Part shown: in pieces, positions 9,775 to 16,798 of the stretch
Numbering within the stretch: position 1 is the stretch's first letter
Layout: each line of letters starts with the position of its first letter
From: a virus
Strand: one strand, 5' to 3'
Virus record (IMG/VR): IMGVR_UViG_3300035698_011890
Location: 1 to 24,387 of that record
Length of the DNA stretch: 24,387 bases
Notes under the pieces: model-generated
What the model was told of the DNA's origin: nothing
Seen by the model: the letters and a program-made list of their open reading frames with translations, nothing else
The model's database searches: none
Position numbers and translations under genes: made by a program

Positions 9775-10557
9775 TTTGACCTCGTATCATGGAAGGATAA
9801 ATAAATTCATCCAGTTTTAAAACACGTTCAAAAGTCTGTAACGGCTCATCATATGCACGGCATAATTCAATTATTGCCTGTGTGGGAATCATGCCGCGTT
9901 TACCCGAGGGGAAAATTGGGCGGTCACGATATAGAAGATTGAATAGGTGCCATGCCGTATGATTACCTTCTTCTAAATCGGGCTTATTACATTCTTCAAT
10001 TTCCCCTCCATCATAAATTTCAAATTCACACGGTGGCTTGCCATCATAGACTATTCGGCATCCGTCACAGTCGGCGTTGTTTGGGACAGATTGCCATTCT
10101 GCCCATTCTTTAAGTTTTTTTCCTTTTCCTTATCCGTGACAGCTATCATTTTGAAACGTTCCTCCGCCTCGGCAAGGACATAATTGATGACATCGGGATT
10201 CATTTCAAACACGATCAATTTATTCTTTCGATTGCATTCCGGGTTGGAGTCGACCACTTTCCCGTTCTCATCCGTCAACTCAATTCCTTCCCACCCGGTG
10301 ATAATCCCGTCAACACGGTCAAAGGTAATGCCGAGGTAATCAACCTCTTTGATCAATTCCGATTTGGTCTTTTTGTCCGGGGCTTTCCATTCCGCATGGG
10401 TGTTCTCATCGATCATCAGTTTATTTTCAGACGGGGTGAGGGGGGAAACCATGAACTTTGCAAGGACTTTACCGATACGTTTGGTCTGTTCCTTGTTCCA
10501 TTTTTCCCGGTATTCAATGACGTGTTTTTGTTTTTCAACTCTTAAACGTAATGACAT
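9758..10557 (-). CDS. Tail assembly chaperone, -1 frameshift fusion product (GT-like)
   Basis: This is the predicted long form of the tail chaperone: 148 codons of the upstream gene plus 118 codons read after a -1 shift at A AAA AAC, 266 aa in all. The -1 frame is open without interruption from the slip site (10114) to a TAA at 9758-9760, 17 bases inside the tape measure gene. It has no usable start codon: its first in-frame ATG comes near extension residue 75. The extension begins LKEWAEWQ and contains CDGCR, a Cys-containing linker, then HTAWHLFNLL and a helical C-terminus (IPTQAIIELCRAYDEP). This matches the C-x-x-C...N-x-x-AW-x-L pattern of second-frame tail chaperones between tail tube and tape measure. 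In lambda, gpG and gpGT guide tail tube assembly on the tape measure; the same role is inferred. Confidence 0.85.
10051..10557 (-). CDS. Tail assembly chaperone, short form (G-like)
   Basis: This 168-aa zero-frame product lies between tail tube and tape measure, the classic site of the gpG-type chaperone. I chose the ATG at 10557 because GGAGGAAG lies at the right distance; an in-frame upstream start seven codons earlier has no comparable site. The N-terminal half is charged, with repeated Lys/Glu. The middle (KSELIKEVDYLGITFDRVDG, ending ITGWEGIEL) is mixed alpha/beta. The tail is Lys-rich (DKEKEKN) where the slippery codons lie, and the zero frame continues only 20 codons more to TAG. No strong sequence family is evident, as is normal for these fast-evolving proteins. 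The call rests mainly on position and on the frameshift signal. Confidence 0.8.
   Translation of the reverse strand: MSLRLRVEKQKHVIEYREKWNKEQTKRIGKVLAKFMVSPLTPSENKLMIDENTHAEWKAPDKKTKSELIKEVDYLGITFDRVDGIITGWEGIELTDENGKVVDSNPECNRKNKLIVFEMNPDVINYVLAEAEERFKMIAVTDKEKEKNLKNGQNGNLSQTTPTVTDAE
10084..10104 (-). promoter_or_regulatory. Frameshift-stimulating hairpin
   Basis: Nine bases after the slippery heptamer, GGGCAGA (10104-10098) can pair with TCTGTCC (10090-10084), giving a 7-bp stem with one G-U pair and a 7-base loop. The spacing fits that expected for a -1 frameshift stimulator. Pairing was read by eye; no energy was computed. Confidence 0.7.
10114..10120 (-). promoter_or_regulatory. -1 ribosomal frameshift slippery heptamer A AAA AAC
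   Basis: On the minus strand the zero-frame codons GAA AAA AAC give the heptamer A AAA AAC, with phase exactly matching the 10557 start (AAC is codon 148). Both tRNAs can re-pair after slipping back one base. The -1 frame that follows is open for 118 codons. Confidence 0.88.
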
Positions 10558-10578
10558 GATTCTTCCTCCATTCCCCAA

Positions 10579-10709
10579 AAAGGTAAGATATGACGGAGAG
10601 GGTGGGGGAACAATAACACCCGTTCACCCCGCTACGTAGGTCGGGGCTATCCGTCATACCTGTTACGTGGGTAGGCGCTTTTTTAAGGAGGCGCACCCGT
10701 CCACAGCGG
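10579..10709 (-). promoter_or_regulatory. Structured intergenic region between tail tube and chaperone genes
   Basis: This roughly 130-base gap is long for this compact operon. On the minus strand, near 10662-10691, GGGT-GCGC can pair with GCGC-(CT)-ACCC around a loop rich in A. At 10627-10646, CCCCG and CGGGG flank a sequence containing the palindrome CTACGTAG. ACGGGTG occurs at both ends of the gap. These could be a partial terminator or mRNA-stability elements that set high tail-tube expression relative to the chaperone. No clear U-tract follows either hairpin, so the function is unresolved. Confidence 0.45.
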
Positions 10710-11897
10710 TTAAATAAAACACAATTCGGCGGAATCTTCCCCTGCAGTTCCCAATGCTTTCATGGGGATACTCAATTCAACTGCCGGGGCATTGAATGTG
10801 ATTGCGGGAACTTGTAACCGAGTCTTTTGCATGTGAAGAACCATGGTTTTCCCGGCCACATTTCCGAAGGTTACTCGAATGGGAATTTCATTCCCGGAAT
10901 ACCCTTCACGGAAATACTTGGCATCCGCCTTTCGGAAATAAATGTTTAACGTACTGGTGATACTTCTGGCACCCTCTGCGTAATCCTCGGGGAAATCGGT
11001 TCCGACCTCATCCGTGAAATACGTTTTCGGGACATCGATTGTGATCTCCGTGGTTTTGAATTTCGCGGATACCGAATTCAATGTCAATGAGGTATCTTTA
11101 CCCTCAATGGGAGTCCCGATGGTGGTTTCATCCGGGAGGAACCCGGCAATCGAAGCACCACTCGCCCATGCCGCATCCACCACCGGAGTCACAGTCAAAA
11201 TATTGGAGGTAGCATTTGAGGCGGTAATGGTATACCCGGCATCACTGTTATTGAGGGACGCGGTTTTATTATAAATCCGCGCACTGGCAGAGAACCGGGA
11301 AGCATCAGTGACATGAATAGTTCCCGCACCTGACGCCACGGCCCCATTGATCATATCCGTCCCGGCAAACACCATCTGCATACCCTCACCGGAAAAATTG
11401 AACTGTACCGCGCCCTCATTGGAAATGGTTAAGGTAGCATTGGTGACCGTACACCCGGATAATCCTTGAACGAAATGATCCGTTTCAACCCACAGGGAAA
11501 AGGACGGAGCATATGTTCTCTGCATGTAAAAAATTCCGGCATTATTCAGGTCCGTGCAATACGATGAGGACGCGACCGTTGACTGTTTCCCGAACATGGA
11601 TATGAACAGGGCATCCCCCTGCGGAATTTGCCCCACGGCATCCCCGGCGCGAACCAGAGTGGGTAGGGTGAAAGTCCCGGAGGGCATTGCCCCCTGAAAC
11701 TGATCCACGATATCAAGAGTATCCAGTTTTTCAGGAGAATCGGAAAAATCCGGGGTTTGATTTACCACGGCATCTCCTGCGACCCGGACAAATCCCAATG
11801 TGGCCCCTGACCCGGAAGGAAATACCAGGGTTCCCGGAGAGACCTCCGCAACAGCAAATACACGCTGTTTTCTTGATACGCCAATGTTTGTGGCCAT
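10710..11897 (-). CDS. Major tail tube protein
   Basis: This 395-aa protein is the likely tail tube subunit. I chose the ATG at 11897 because AAAGGAG lies eight bases upstream; a GTG three codons earlier abuts the site and is unlikely. The N-terminal part (MATNIGVSRKQRVFAVAEVS, then a GATLGFVRVAGDAVVNQTP strand pattern) resembles tail tube proteins of siphoviruses. Residues about 180-260 look like an inserted small beta domain (GAGTIHVTDASRFSASARIY). The C-terminal third returns to core strands (SARSITSTL-like, then FRKADAKYFREG). At about 395 residues it is longer than minimal tubes, which fits the insertion. Its position, after the terminator-like gene and before the chaperone and tape measure, supports the call. 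Confidence 0.82.
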   Translation of the reverse strand: MATNIGVSRKQRVFAVAEVSPGTLVFPSGSGATLGFVRVAGDAVVNQTPDFSDSPEKLDTLDIVDQFQGAMPSGTFTLPTLVRAGDAVGQIPQGDALFISMFGKQSTVASSSYCTDLNNAGIFYMQRTYAPSFSLWVETDHFVQGLSGCTVTNATLTISNEGAVQFNFSGEGMQMVFAGTDMINGAVASGAGTIHVTDASRFSASARIYNKTASLNNSDAGYTITASNATSNILTVTPVVDAAWASGASIAGFLPDETTIGTPIEGKDTSLTLNSVSAKFKTTEITIDVPKTYFTDEVGTDFPEDYAEGARSITSTLNIYFRKADAKYFREGYSGNEIPIRVTFGNVAGKTMVLHMQKTRLQVPAITFNAPAVELSIPMKALGTAGEDSAELCFI

Positions 11898-11919
11898 GAT
11901 GCACACTCCTTTTTAAATG

Positions 11920-13101
11920 TTATGGTGTTATGGCACCCGGAACGTCCTCAATCATATCCATCAATGAGAGCAAATTTAATTGTTCCAAATTCAATCTCAA
12001 TGCGGACTTAATTTTGGGTTTTAAATTTTCGGACACCGCAGGGAAAATCCCTTTTAAATTTGTCAATTGGAAAACCCCCTGCTGCAATTTAATCATTGCG
12101 AGGGAATTCACGACATACGCCAAGGAGTCAATATTATGGGTGAATACAAACTCCTGTCTTGTTTGAAATTCACCCTGCTCCATTCGAAAGTATAATTCCA
12201 TGTAGTGGGTGGCACCGGATTCAACCAATTCCATTCGATTGATCCAGAACCCCATTTCAACAGTGATAAAGGCGATATCAATATAATCGCTGGCATCGGT
12301 TATGGCCATAGCCAAAATTTCGGCAGCTGTTTTTTTCCATCCGAGATTCATTGCACTCCGCAATGCCGTGTAATACACGTTTGAGTTCGGGGTGACATCC
12401 ACCTTTTTACACCGCTCAATGTATTCGGTCCCGGATTTAATGGCATTTTGGTTGTCATTCCTGAGTGAATAGTCCTGACTCAGATAGAAATATATTTCGA
12501 TGTTATCCGGTTCGTCCTTTTGTTTTTTGAGTAATAATGCGGTTCGGCGCTCTGATTTGATTTTTGTTTTTTCCGGCCCCATTGCTTCTTCATCATACCC
12601 GTAATGATTCAGGTAGCATCCCGTCAATGCTCCGACTTTTGATTCCCCGTATTTGGGCTTATTGTGAATGAAATTTTTATATTGAACCACGTCCACATCA
12701 AAGAACCGGGGGGTGGGAAATGTCATCACAACCTTTCCCTTTTGAATATCATCCAGACGAAGTGTGAGAACTTTACAATCAGCCGGCGAGGATTCAAGTT
12801 TACGCCGAATATCGGATAACGGGATTTCTCCAATTAATTCCTCATCGGCATCCACAATGAAAATCCAATCCGCACCCTCATCCTTGGCATGTTGAATTCC
12901 CTGATTTCGATGAATGGAATAATCATCCTCCCACGGGTGTTCAAATACTTTTGCCCCCTGTGCTTTTAAATATTCAACCGTTCGATCGGTGGAACCTGTA
13001 TCGACCACAATGATCTCATCCACAAACGGTTTAATCGTGGGAATGCAACGTTTCAAATTTTCTTCTTCATCCTTAATCATCATCACCGCAAATAATTTCA
13101 T
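11920..13101 (-). CDS. GT2 family glycosyltransferase with helical-repeat C-terminus
   Basis: This 393-aa protein is a GT-A fold family 2 glycosyltransferase, transferring a sugar from a nucleotide-sugar donor. Visible motifs are MMIKDEEENLKRCI (residues 7-20), VVDTGSTDRT (32-41), HRNQGI (64-69) and the metal-binding VDADEE (83-88, DxD). Residues beyond about 200 are helical and look TPR-like (IEIYFYLSQDYSLRNDNQNA). This layout resembles SunS-type and other GT2-TPR enzymes, some of which glycosylate peptides. The start has AAGGAGG upstream. It sits in the same direction between the tail terminator and tail tube genes, so it is co-expressed with virion proteins. Acceptor and donor are unknown; tail or capsid protein glycosylation, or host-surface modification, are both possible. 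Confidence 0.88.
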   Translation of the reverse strand: MKLFAVMMIKDEEENLKRCIPTIKPFVDEIIVVDTGSTDRTVEYLKAQGAKVFEHPWEDDYSIHRNQGIQHAKDEGADWIFIVDADEELIGEIPLSDIRRKLESSPADCKVLTLRLDDIQKGKVVMTFPTPRFFDVDVVQYKNFIHNKPKYGESKVGALTGCYLNHYGYDEEAMGPEKTKIKSERRTALLLKKQKDEPDNIEIYFYLSQDYSLRNDNQNAIKSGTEYIERCKKVDVTPNSNVYYTALRSAMNLGWKKTAAEILAMAITDASDYIDIAFITVEMGFWINRMELVESGATHYMELYFRMEQGEFQTRQEFVFTHNIDSLAYVVNSLAMIKLQQGVFQLTNLKGIFPAVSENLKPKIKSALRLNLEQLNLLSLMDMIEDVPGAITP

Positions 13102-13110
13102 ACAACCTCC

Positions 13111-13539
13111 TTACTCATGTACAAATGTGTTAAATGGAATTGATGTTAAAATGTGATAGTACCCATTCAGATCGTTCCCCTGCTCATTACTCTCTGCCTG
13201 TTGGCACATCACATTGGCCCCAACCAATTGTGCTCCAAAAAGGGTTTCAACACGTGAGGCGTATGTCGCGGCCTTTCGTGTCCCGGTTCCCCCACTCGTA
13301 AACGTGCTGATCATAATCACGCCCGTCCGAATACCAACCCCTTTTGTTCCCTTTTCACCCTCAAACGTGGACCCGTATCGGATTGCCAATCGAATCCATT
13401 CCCCATCATAGGCATCGTTCTCGGGGTTAAAATCAACGTTTGGTACCGCCACGTTCGTGGTAGACCAGTTGGCATTGATTGAACTCAAATTGCTGAACAA
13501 TCTATTAAATACCGCATCTCTGATTTCTAAAGGGCTCAT
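13111..13539 (-). CDS. Tail terminator-like protein (DUF4128 type)
   Basis: This 142-aa protein resembles the DUF4128/tail-terminator group, which caps the tail tube and joins it to the neck. It begins MSPLEIRDAVFNRLF, has a central WIRLAIRYGST strand, a Gly/Thr-rich turn and a second helix (AATYASRVETLFG), and ends in a strand (YYHILTSIPFNTFV). This helix-strand-strand-helix-strand order is typical of the family. Length fits well. Its start overlaps the preceding stop as ATGA, so the two neck genes are likely translationally coupled. A glycosyltransferase gene intervenes before the tail tube, which is unusual since terminator and tube genes are normally adjacent. Confidence 0.72.
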   Translation of the reverse strand: MSPLEIRDAVFNRLFSNLSSINANWSTTNVAVPNVDFNPENDAYDGEWIRLAIRYGSTFEGEKGTKGVGIRTGVIMISTFTSGGTGTRKAATYASRVETLFGAQLVGANVMCQQAESNEQGNDLNGYYHILTSIPFNTFVHE

Positions 13540-13961
13540 ACGAATATATTAAACCTTTGTGCCGCTTCTCGAAAATGCTGTGCAAAATCAGCCAAACTGA
13601 CAGCGACCATCCCCTGTGGTGCCTGTCCTGAATGACCCCCCTCTAACGCCTCGATATAATCAAGGTTATTGTATATGTATATATCCCCGGAGTCAATTTC
13701 CATTTTAAATGTGGTAACCCGCCGGGAAACTTCTGCAAAAACTTCCGCATCATCAGGGTCAAGGGATATACTCCAATTGGCCTTTGCCCTGCCCGTATCC
13801 ACCGGGGTGCGTTCGGCAATTCGTGAGTATAGATCGAATGTGGCCTTTTCGTATAATCGAACTATATCTTTTTCCATGTGCCGGGTCAGCTTATCCAACT
13901 GCCGATCAAATTCAACGGCACTTTCTGTAATTGCATCAAATTCAATGGAAGGGGTAGGCAT
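13536..13961 (-). CDS. HK97 gp10-like neck / tail completion protein
   Basis: This 141-aa protein matches the HK97 gp10-like group of neck or tail completion proteins. After an N-terminal helix (FDRQLDKLTRHMEKDIVRLY) comes the signature RIAERTPVDTGRAKANW, in which a T-P-V-D-T-G-x-x-x-x-x-W pattern is characteristic. A long strand region (EVFAEVSRRVTTFK) then leads to YIYNNLDYIEALEGGHSGQAP, also usual for the family. The C-terminal helix ends the protein. The start overlaps the upstream stop as TAATG. Order (stopper, gp10-like, terminator) is standard for siphoviral connectors. Confidence 0.85.
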   Translation of the reverse strand: MPTPSIEFDAITESAVEFDRQLDKLTRHMEKDIVRLYEKATFDLYSRIAERTPVDTGRAKANWSISLDPDDAEVFAEVSRRVTTFKMEIDSGDIYIYNNLDYIEALEGGHSGQAPQGMVAVSLADFAQHFREAAQRFNIFV

Positions 13962-14323
13962 TATTTTCTAACCTGTGCTTTCCAAATGATCGGGTCATTT
14001 GAGGGGGCTATCGGATTCGGGTTTTGAACCTTCCACGTTACACCACCGGCCACGATTTCATCCCCCTCATCCAATGTGATCGATAAGCCGTAGGAGGATA
14101 TCAATAATCGCATGTCACCCACCTTGATACGCTCACCATCAATGAATCGATCGGAATACCCGGTGAACAGTCCATAGGTGGGATTGGATGCCCATGTTGC
14201 CCCTGTAGCGACCTCTGTGATCGGATTGTATACTCCGGGTGTGTGTTGCCGGATAACGATGGAGGTTCCGTTCTCCTTGATATCATCATATGCCGATTTT
14301 TTATCCTCTGAATAATCCGCCAT
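13961..14323 (-). CDS. Head closure (stopper)-like protein
   Basis: This 120-aa protein is probably the head-closure or stopper protein. It is beta-rich with RQHTPGVYNPITEVATG near residues 25-41, a phrase resembling the phage head-tail joining group, then FIDGERIKVGDMRLLIS and DEGDEIVAGGVTWKVQ. The V-G-D-x-x-L and G-x-x-W-x-V patterns are seen in small stopper-type beta barrels. The start follows the previous stop by two bases (TAATATG). No catalytic motif is visible. Position between adaptor-like and gp10-like genes is the main support. Confidence 0.65.
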   Translation of the reverse strand: MADYSEDKKSAYDDIKENGTSIVIRQHTPGVYNPITEVATGATWASNPTYGLFTGYSDRFIDGERIKVGDMRLLISSYGLSITLDEGDEIVAGGVTWKVQNPNPIAPSNDPIIWKAQVRK

Positions 14324-14324
14324 A

Positions 14325-14855
14325 TTACCCCGTCAACATAATCGGGAGACTTCCCCCGGCAAAAATGTATCCCTGTAAATATCCGTTAATGATCGTCAGT
14401 GTGTTTTGAACAGGTGCGCCCGAAGTCCATTCGGTTTCGAGAACATCAATCTTCTTTCGTTTGACACGGCCACCACGCACTAAATCGGGCTGTAATGATC
14501 GAACCGATTGACCCTCCCGATACGCGGCCTCGTATAACGCCTTTTTTAAATTTCTCGGAATCACATTATTATAGATCAAGGCATTGTTTCGGTCATACAC
14601 ATACGCTCGTGGCCATTCCAATACCTGATTTTCAGAGGAACCGAAACCGGAACCGGAACTTGTCCGCATGCCCTTGTATGATTTGCTTTCGATGTAGGCC
14701 ATGCCACGGAATACCGCAGAGGTTTGATTTGCGGTCGATAGAGAGGCCCATGCGGTATACCCCATGTCCGAACAGTATGTAGAGATGGAGGCCAATGATT
14801 GATACGTGTTGGCCCCTGCAATTACACTTCCGTCTTCAACAATTAAGGCTGTCAT
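14325..14855 (-). CDS. Head-tail connector adaptor-like protein (DnaT-like domain family)
   Basis: This 176-aa protein fits the phage group often labelled DnaT-like ssDNA-binding, which in structural operons sits where the head-tail adaptor should be. Features are an N-terminal VEDGSVIAGANTYQSLASIS, helix ISTYCSDMGYTAWAS, then FRGMAYIESKSYKGMR and the LEWPRAYVYDRN motif (residues about 75-90), and helix NLKKALYEAAYREG. Adaptor function is the better reading in this context; DNA binding is not shown. AAGGGG within the preceding stop region serves as ribosome binding site, four bases from the ATG after a TAA. Confidence 0.7.
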   Translation of the reverse strand: MTALIVEDGSVIAGANTYQSLASISTYCSDMGYTAWASLSTANQTSAVFRGMAYIESKSYKGMRTSSGSGFGSSENQVLEWPRAYVYDRNNALIYNNVIPRNLKKALYEAAYREGQSVRSLQPDLVRGGRVKRKKIDVLETEWTSGAPVQNTLTIINGYLQGYIFAGGSLPIMLTG

Positions 14856-14858
14856 GGT

Positions 14859-15845
14859 TTACCCCTTATAGGCATGAATCCCGATAATTATTGAAAGCGT
14901 TCCTCCGCCTGTTTCACATTTGGCTCTAGCCCACAGTTTAGTAGCCACAGCAATTCGGGACATTTGACATACAATGGGTTGAGATTCAGCGGAATTTGAA
15001 GCGGTGCGATACGGTATTTCTGTCATCAATGTGGCTGCTCCAAAAATCCCCGTACCCGCCCAAATTTGAACCATGTAGTTTTTATCATTAACACTGGACT
15101 CAGTGATCATAATTCGATGAAGATCAAATTTAACCACCGTGATACCCATGTCCGCATCAAGTACATCACTTGCGGCGGATAATTGAACCTCTGTCCCATA
15201 TGTGTTGGCCGCTGCATCAGCGACCAAAGTCCAGGGAGCAAGGTTATTAGCCACTGACATTGTGGAATCACCGTCCGTGCCATACCAACGTTCAACCGAA
15301 TGAAAATGGGTTTCAATCTCATGAACGCGGTAGGCAAGGGAATTATGCACCCCCGATAGACCATTTGTGGCCAAATTATCTATCTTAATGGCACCGGCAT
15401 AATCAGGACCGGCCTTTCGATCAATGTAAATTTTAATTACTCCAACGGCAGAGGCCGTTGCCTGATTGGATAGTGTGCAGGTCATATCTCCGTATACATA
15501 ACGGGTGCCAATTATGGGAACTTCCTGTTGAGTAAGGGTGGCGGAACGGTTCGCCAAAATACCCCCCATAATATCAACAGCGTCCACGGTTAAGGTTAAA
15601 TCATAGAGGTCAGGAGCGGGAACTCCGGGATTGGTAACAACCAAGGTGACATAGCCTAGAACAGGAAACGTCACAGCGGGAACGGCTCCCGTTCCGGAAT
15701 CCCCTTTCCATGTAATGGTGATCACCTTCTTTCCGTTCTCACGGTCTGTATCGGTGGTCACGGCCACCGCAGAACTGCCAGCAGCCATAACCACCGAGGG
15801 CAAAAAGAACAGAAGGGCAATGAATAGTGTAAGGAATTTTTTCAT
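14859..15845 (-). CDS. Secreted or envelope protein of unknown function with Sec signal peptide
   Basis: I do not recognise the family of this 328-aa protein. It starts MKKFLTLFIALLFFLPSV and continues VMA-AG, a strong type I Sec signal peptide with probable cleavage after residue 21. There is no lipobox Cys. The mature part is beta-rich, Thr/Ala/Gly-rich, with a His-rich helix HEIETHFHSVERWYG near residues 180-195 and only a few Cys residues. It overlaps the upstream stop as TAATG, with AAAAGGAAA as a modest ribosome binding site. A host-targeted signal in a capsid-connector operon is unusual. It could be a moron acting at the cell envelope, or a virion protein whose leader acts as a propeptide. 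Confidence 0.72.
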   Translation of the reverse strand: MKKFLTLFIALLFFLPSVVMAAGSSAVAVTTDTDRENGKKVITITWKGDSGTGAVPAVTFPVLGYVTLVVTNPGVPAPDLYDLTLTVDAVDIMGGILANRSATLTQQEVPIIGTRYVYGDMTCTLSNQATASAVGVIKIYIDRKAGPDYAGAIKIDNLATNGLSGVHNSLAYRVHEIETHFHSVERWYGTDGDSTMSVANNLAPWTLVADAAANTYGTEVQLSAASDVLDADMGITVVKFDLHRIMITESSVNDKNYMVQIWAGTGIFGAATLMTEIPYRTASNSAESQPIVCQMSRIAVATKLWARAKCETGGGTLSIIIGIHAYKG

Positions 15846-16234
15846 TACTTTGATTTCCTTTTTTTGGTTGAAAGTCCACGTTTCGGTTTTATGGGTTTCA
15901 ACACAGGGTCCGGCTCGGGTTCGGGGTCCGGCTCGGGTTCGGGGTCCGGCTCGGGTTCGGGGTCCGGCTCGGGTTCGGGGTCCGGTTCCGGGAATGCTTT
16001 ATCCCCGGAATCCGGTTCATCCAAAAACGCATCAACCACAGGTTCCGGCTGTTCATCCACATGCGCCGATTTCAAAGCATCAAGTTCGGCCTCGATTTTT
16101 GCATTGTCATCAGCAAGTTCCGCATCAGATTTAAATGGTATTACCACCACTTTAGCCGCTTCCGCCTCGGCAAGTTTTTTTCGTCGTTTTGCCTTATCCT
16201 TTCTCCGTCTACGATTAAAACCGGTCAATGACAT
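15845..16234 (-). CDS. Low-complexity protein with Glu-Pro-Asp-Pro repeats and basic ends
   Basis: This 129-aa protein has no recognisable family. The N-terminus is strongly basic (NRRRRKDKAKRRKKLAEA), then an acidic helix (ADDNAKIEAELDALKSA), then residues about 80-113 consisting of alternating EPEPDP units, and finally a basic tail (KPKRGLSTKKRKSK). Alternating charge with a rigid Pro-rich spacer suggests an extended linker. Basic ends might bind nucleic acid or acidic partners, but this is inference. AAAGGAGG lies upstream of the ATG. It lies between the possible decoration proteins and the secreted protein, so a capsid-associated role is possible. The repeats are encoded by perfect 18-base tandem DNA units. 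Confidence 0.7.
   Translation of the reverse strand: MSLTGFNRRRRKDKAKRRKKLAEAEAAKVVVIPFKSDAELADDNAKIEAELDALKSAHVDEQPEPVVDAFLDEPDSGDKAFPEPDPEPEPDPEPEPDPEPEPDPEPEPDPVLKPIKPKRGLSTKKRKSK
15912..15983 (-). repeat. Perfect 18-base tandem repeat, four units
   Basis: The plus-strand unit GGCTCGGGTTCGGGGTCC is repeated four times without change at 15912-15983, with partial units on both sides. On the coding strand each unit encodes EPEPDP-type residues. Perfect identity at synonymous positions points to recent slippage or unequal exchange. Confidence 0.95.
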
Positions 16235-16290
16235 TGTAACCTCCTTTAAATGTTTATGAAATTCAGGTTGAAATGAAATTCCAGTTGATA

Positions 16291-16740
16291 TTATTCGTGG
16301 GTACGTTGACTTTTCACCGTGGCAAAAGAGGCACCACCCAATTGGATCGGCCCGATTACACGGAGAATATCAATATCTCCGGTGGCCCACGTTCCGGGTG
16401 AGCCGGTGAGGGTTACCGTCTGTGTCCCGCCCACCAACATCAGGGACGCGGTGGATGCGGTCAATGTGCCGGGGTGACCACCAACCACACCGAGAATGGA
16501 TGCAACAGAAGCCCCAAGGGCATTGGCAATGTTGGTATGCGCCCATGTATGCAACTGATTTGACCCATTGACCAGTTTAATGATGACGGAACGGGTGAAT
16601 GCTCCGGTGGCGCGAGTCGCACTGGCTGTGACCGGAGAACAAATCAGGGTCATTTGCCGGGAAAGAGCCTCACCCATTCTGGCGATTTTAATCATTTCCG
16701 CGCCAAGACTGTGACTGGTTGATTTATTTAACTTAGGCAT
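16291..16740 (-). CDS. Possible capsid decoration protein, paralogue B
   Basis: This 149-aa protein is clearly related to its neighbour at 16799-17260. Shared segments are GAFTRSVIIKL versus GGFTRTLTITL, LHTWAHTNI versus LHTWCNTSI, and the identical core GTQTVTLTGSPG followed by an aromatic residue and AT. Both end with a KSQ motif. The pattern suggests a small beta-sandwich. AGGAG lies seven bases before the ATG. Two small paralogues directly after the major capsid gene are good candidates for capsid decoration or cementing proteins; no family name can be given and no experimental analogue is claimed. A helical N-terminus (LGAEMIKIARMGEALS) may anchor it. Confidence 0.62.
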   Translation of the reverse strand: MPKLNKSTSHSLGAEMIKIARMGEALSRQMTLICSPVTASATRATGAFTRSVIIKLVNGSNQLHTWAHTNIANALGASVASILGVVGGHPGTLTASTASLMLVGGTQTVTLTGSPGTWATGDIDILRVIGPIQLGGASFATVKSQRTHE

Positions 16741-16798
16741 AATTAACTCCTTGTTTAACTGGCAGTTTACAGAATAAAACGTTCAAAAAAAATAAAAA

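Noticed and set aside
11895-11906. GTG start for the tail tube gene
   Set aside because: The AAAGGAG site abuts the GTG but is ideally spaced from the ATG at 11897.
15715-16259. Plus-strand frames with GPARVR and GSGSGS repeats
   Set aside because: They are antisense readings of the 18-base repeat in the minus-strand gene; no ribosome binding site and opposite to all neighbours.
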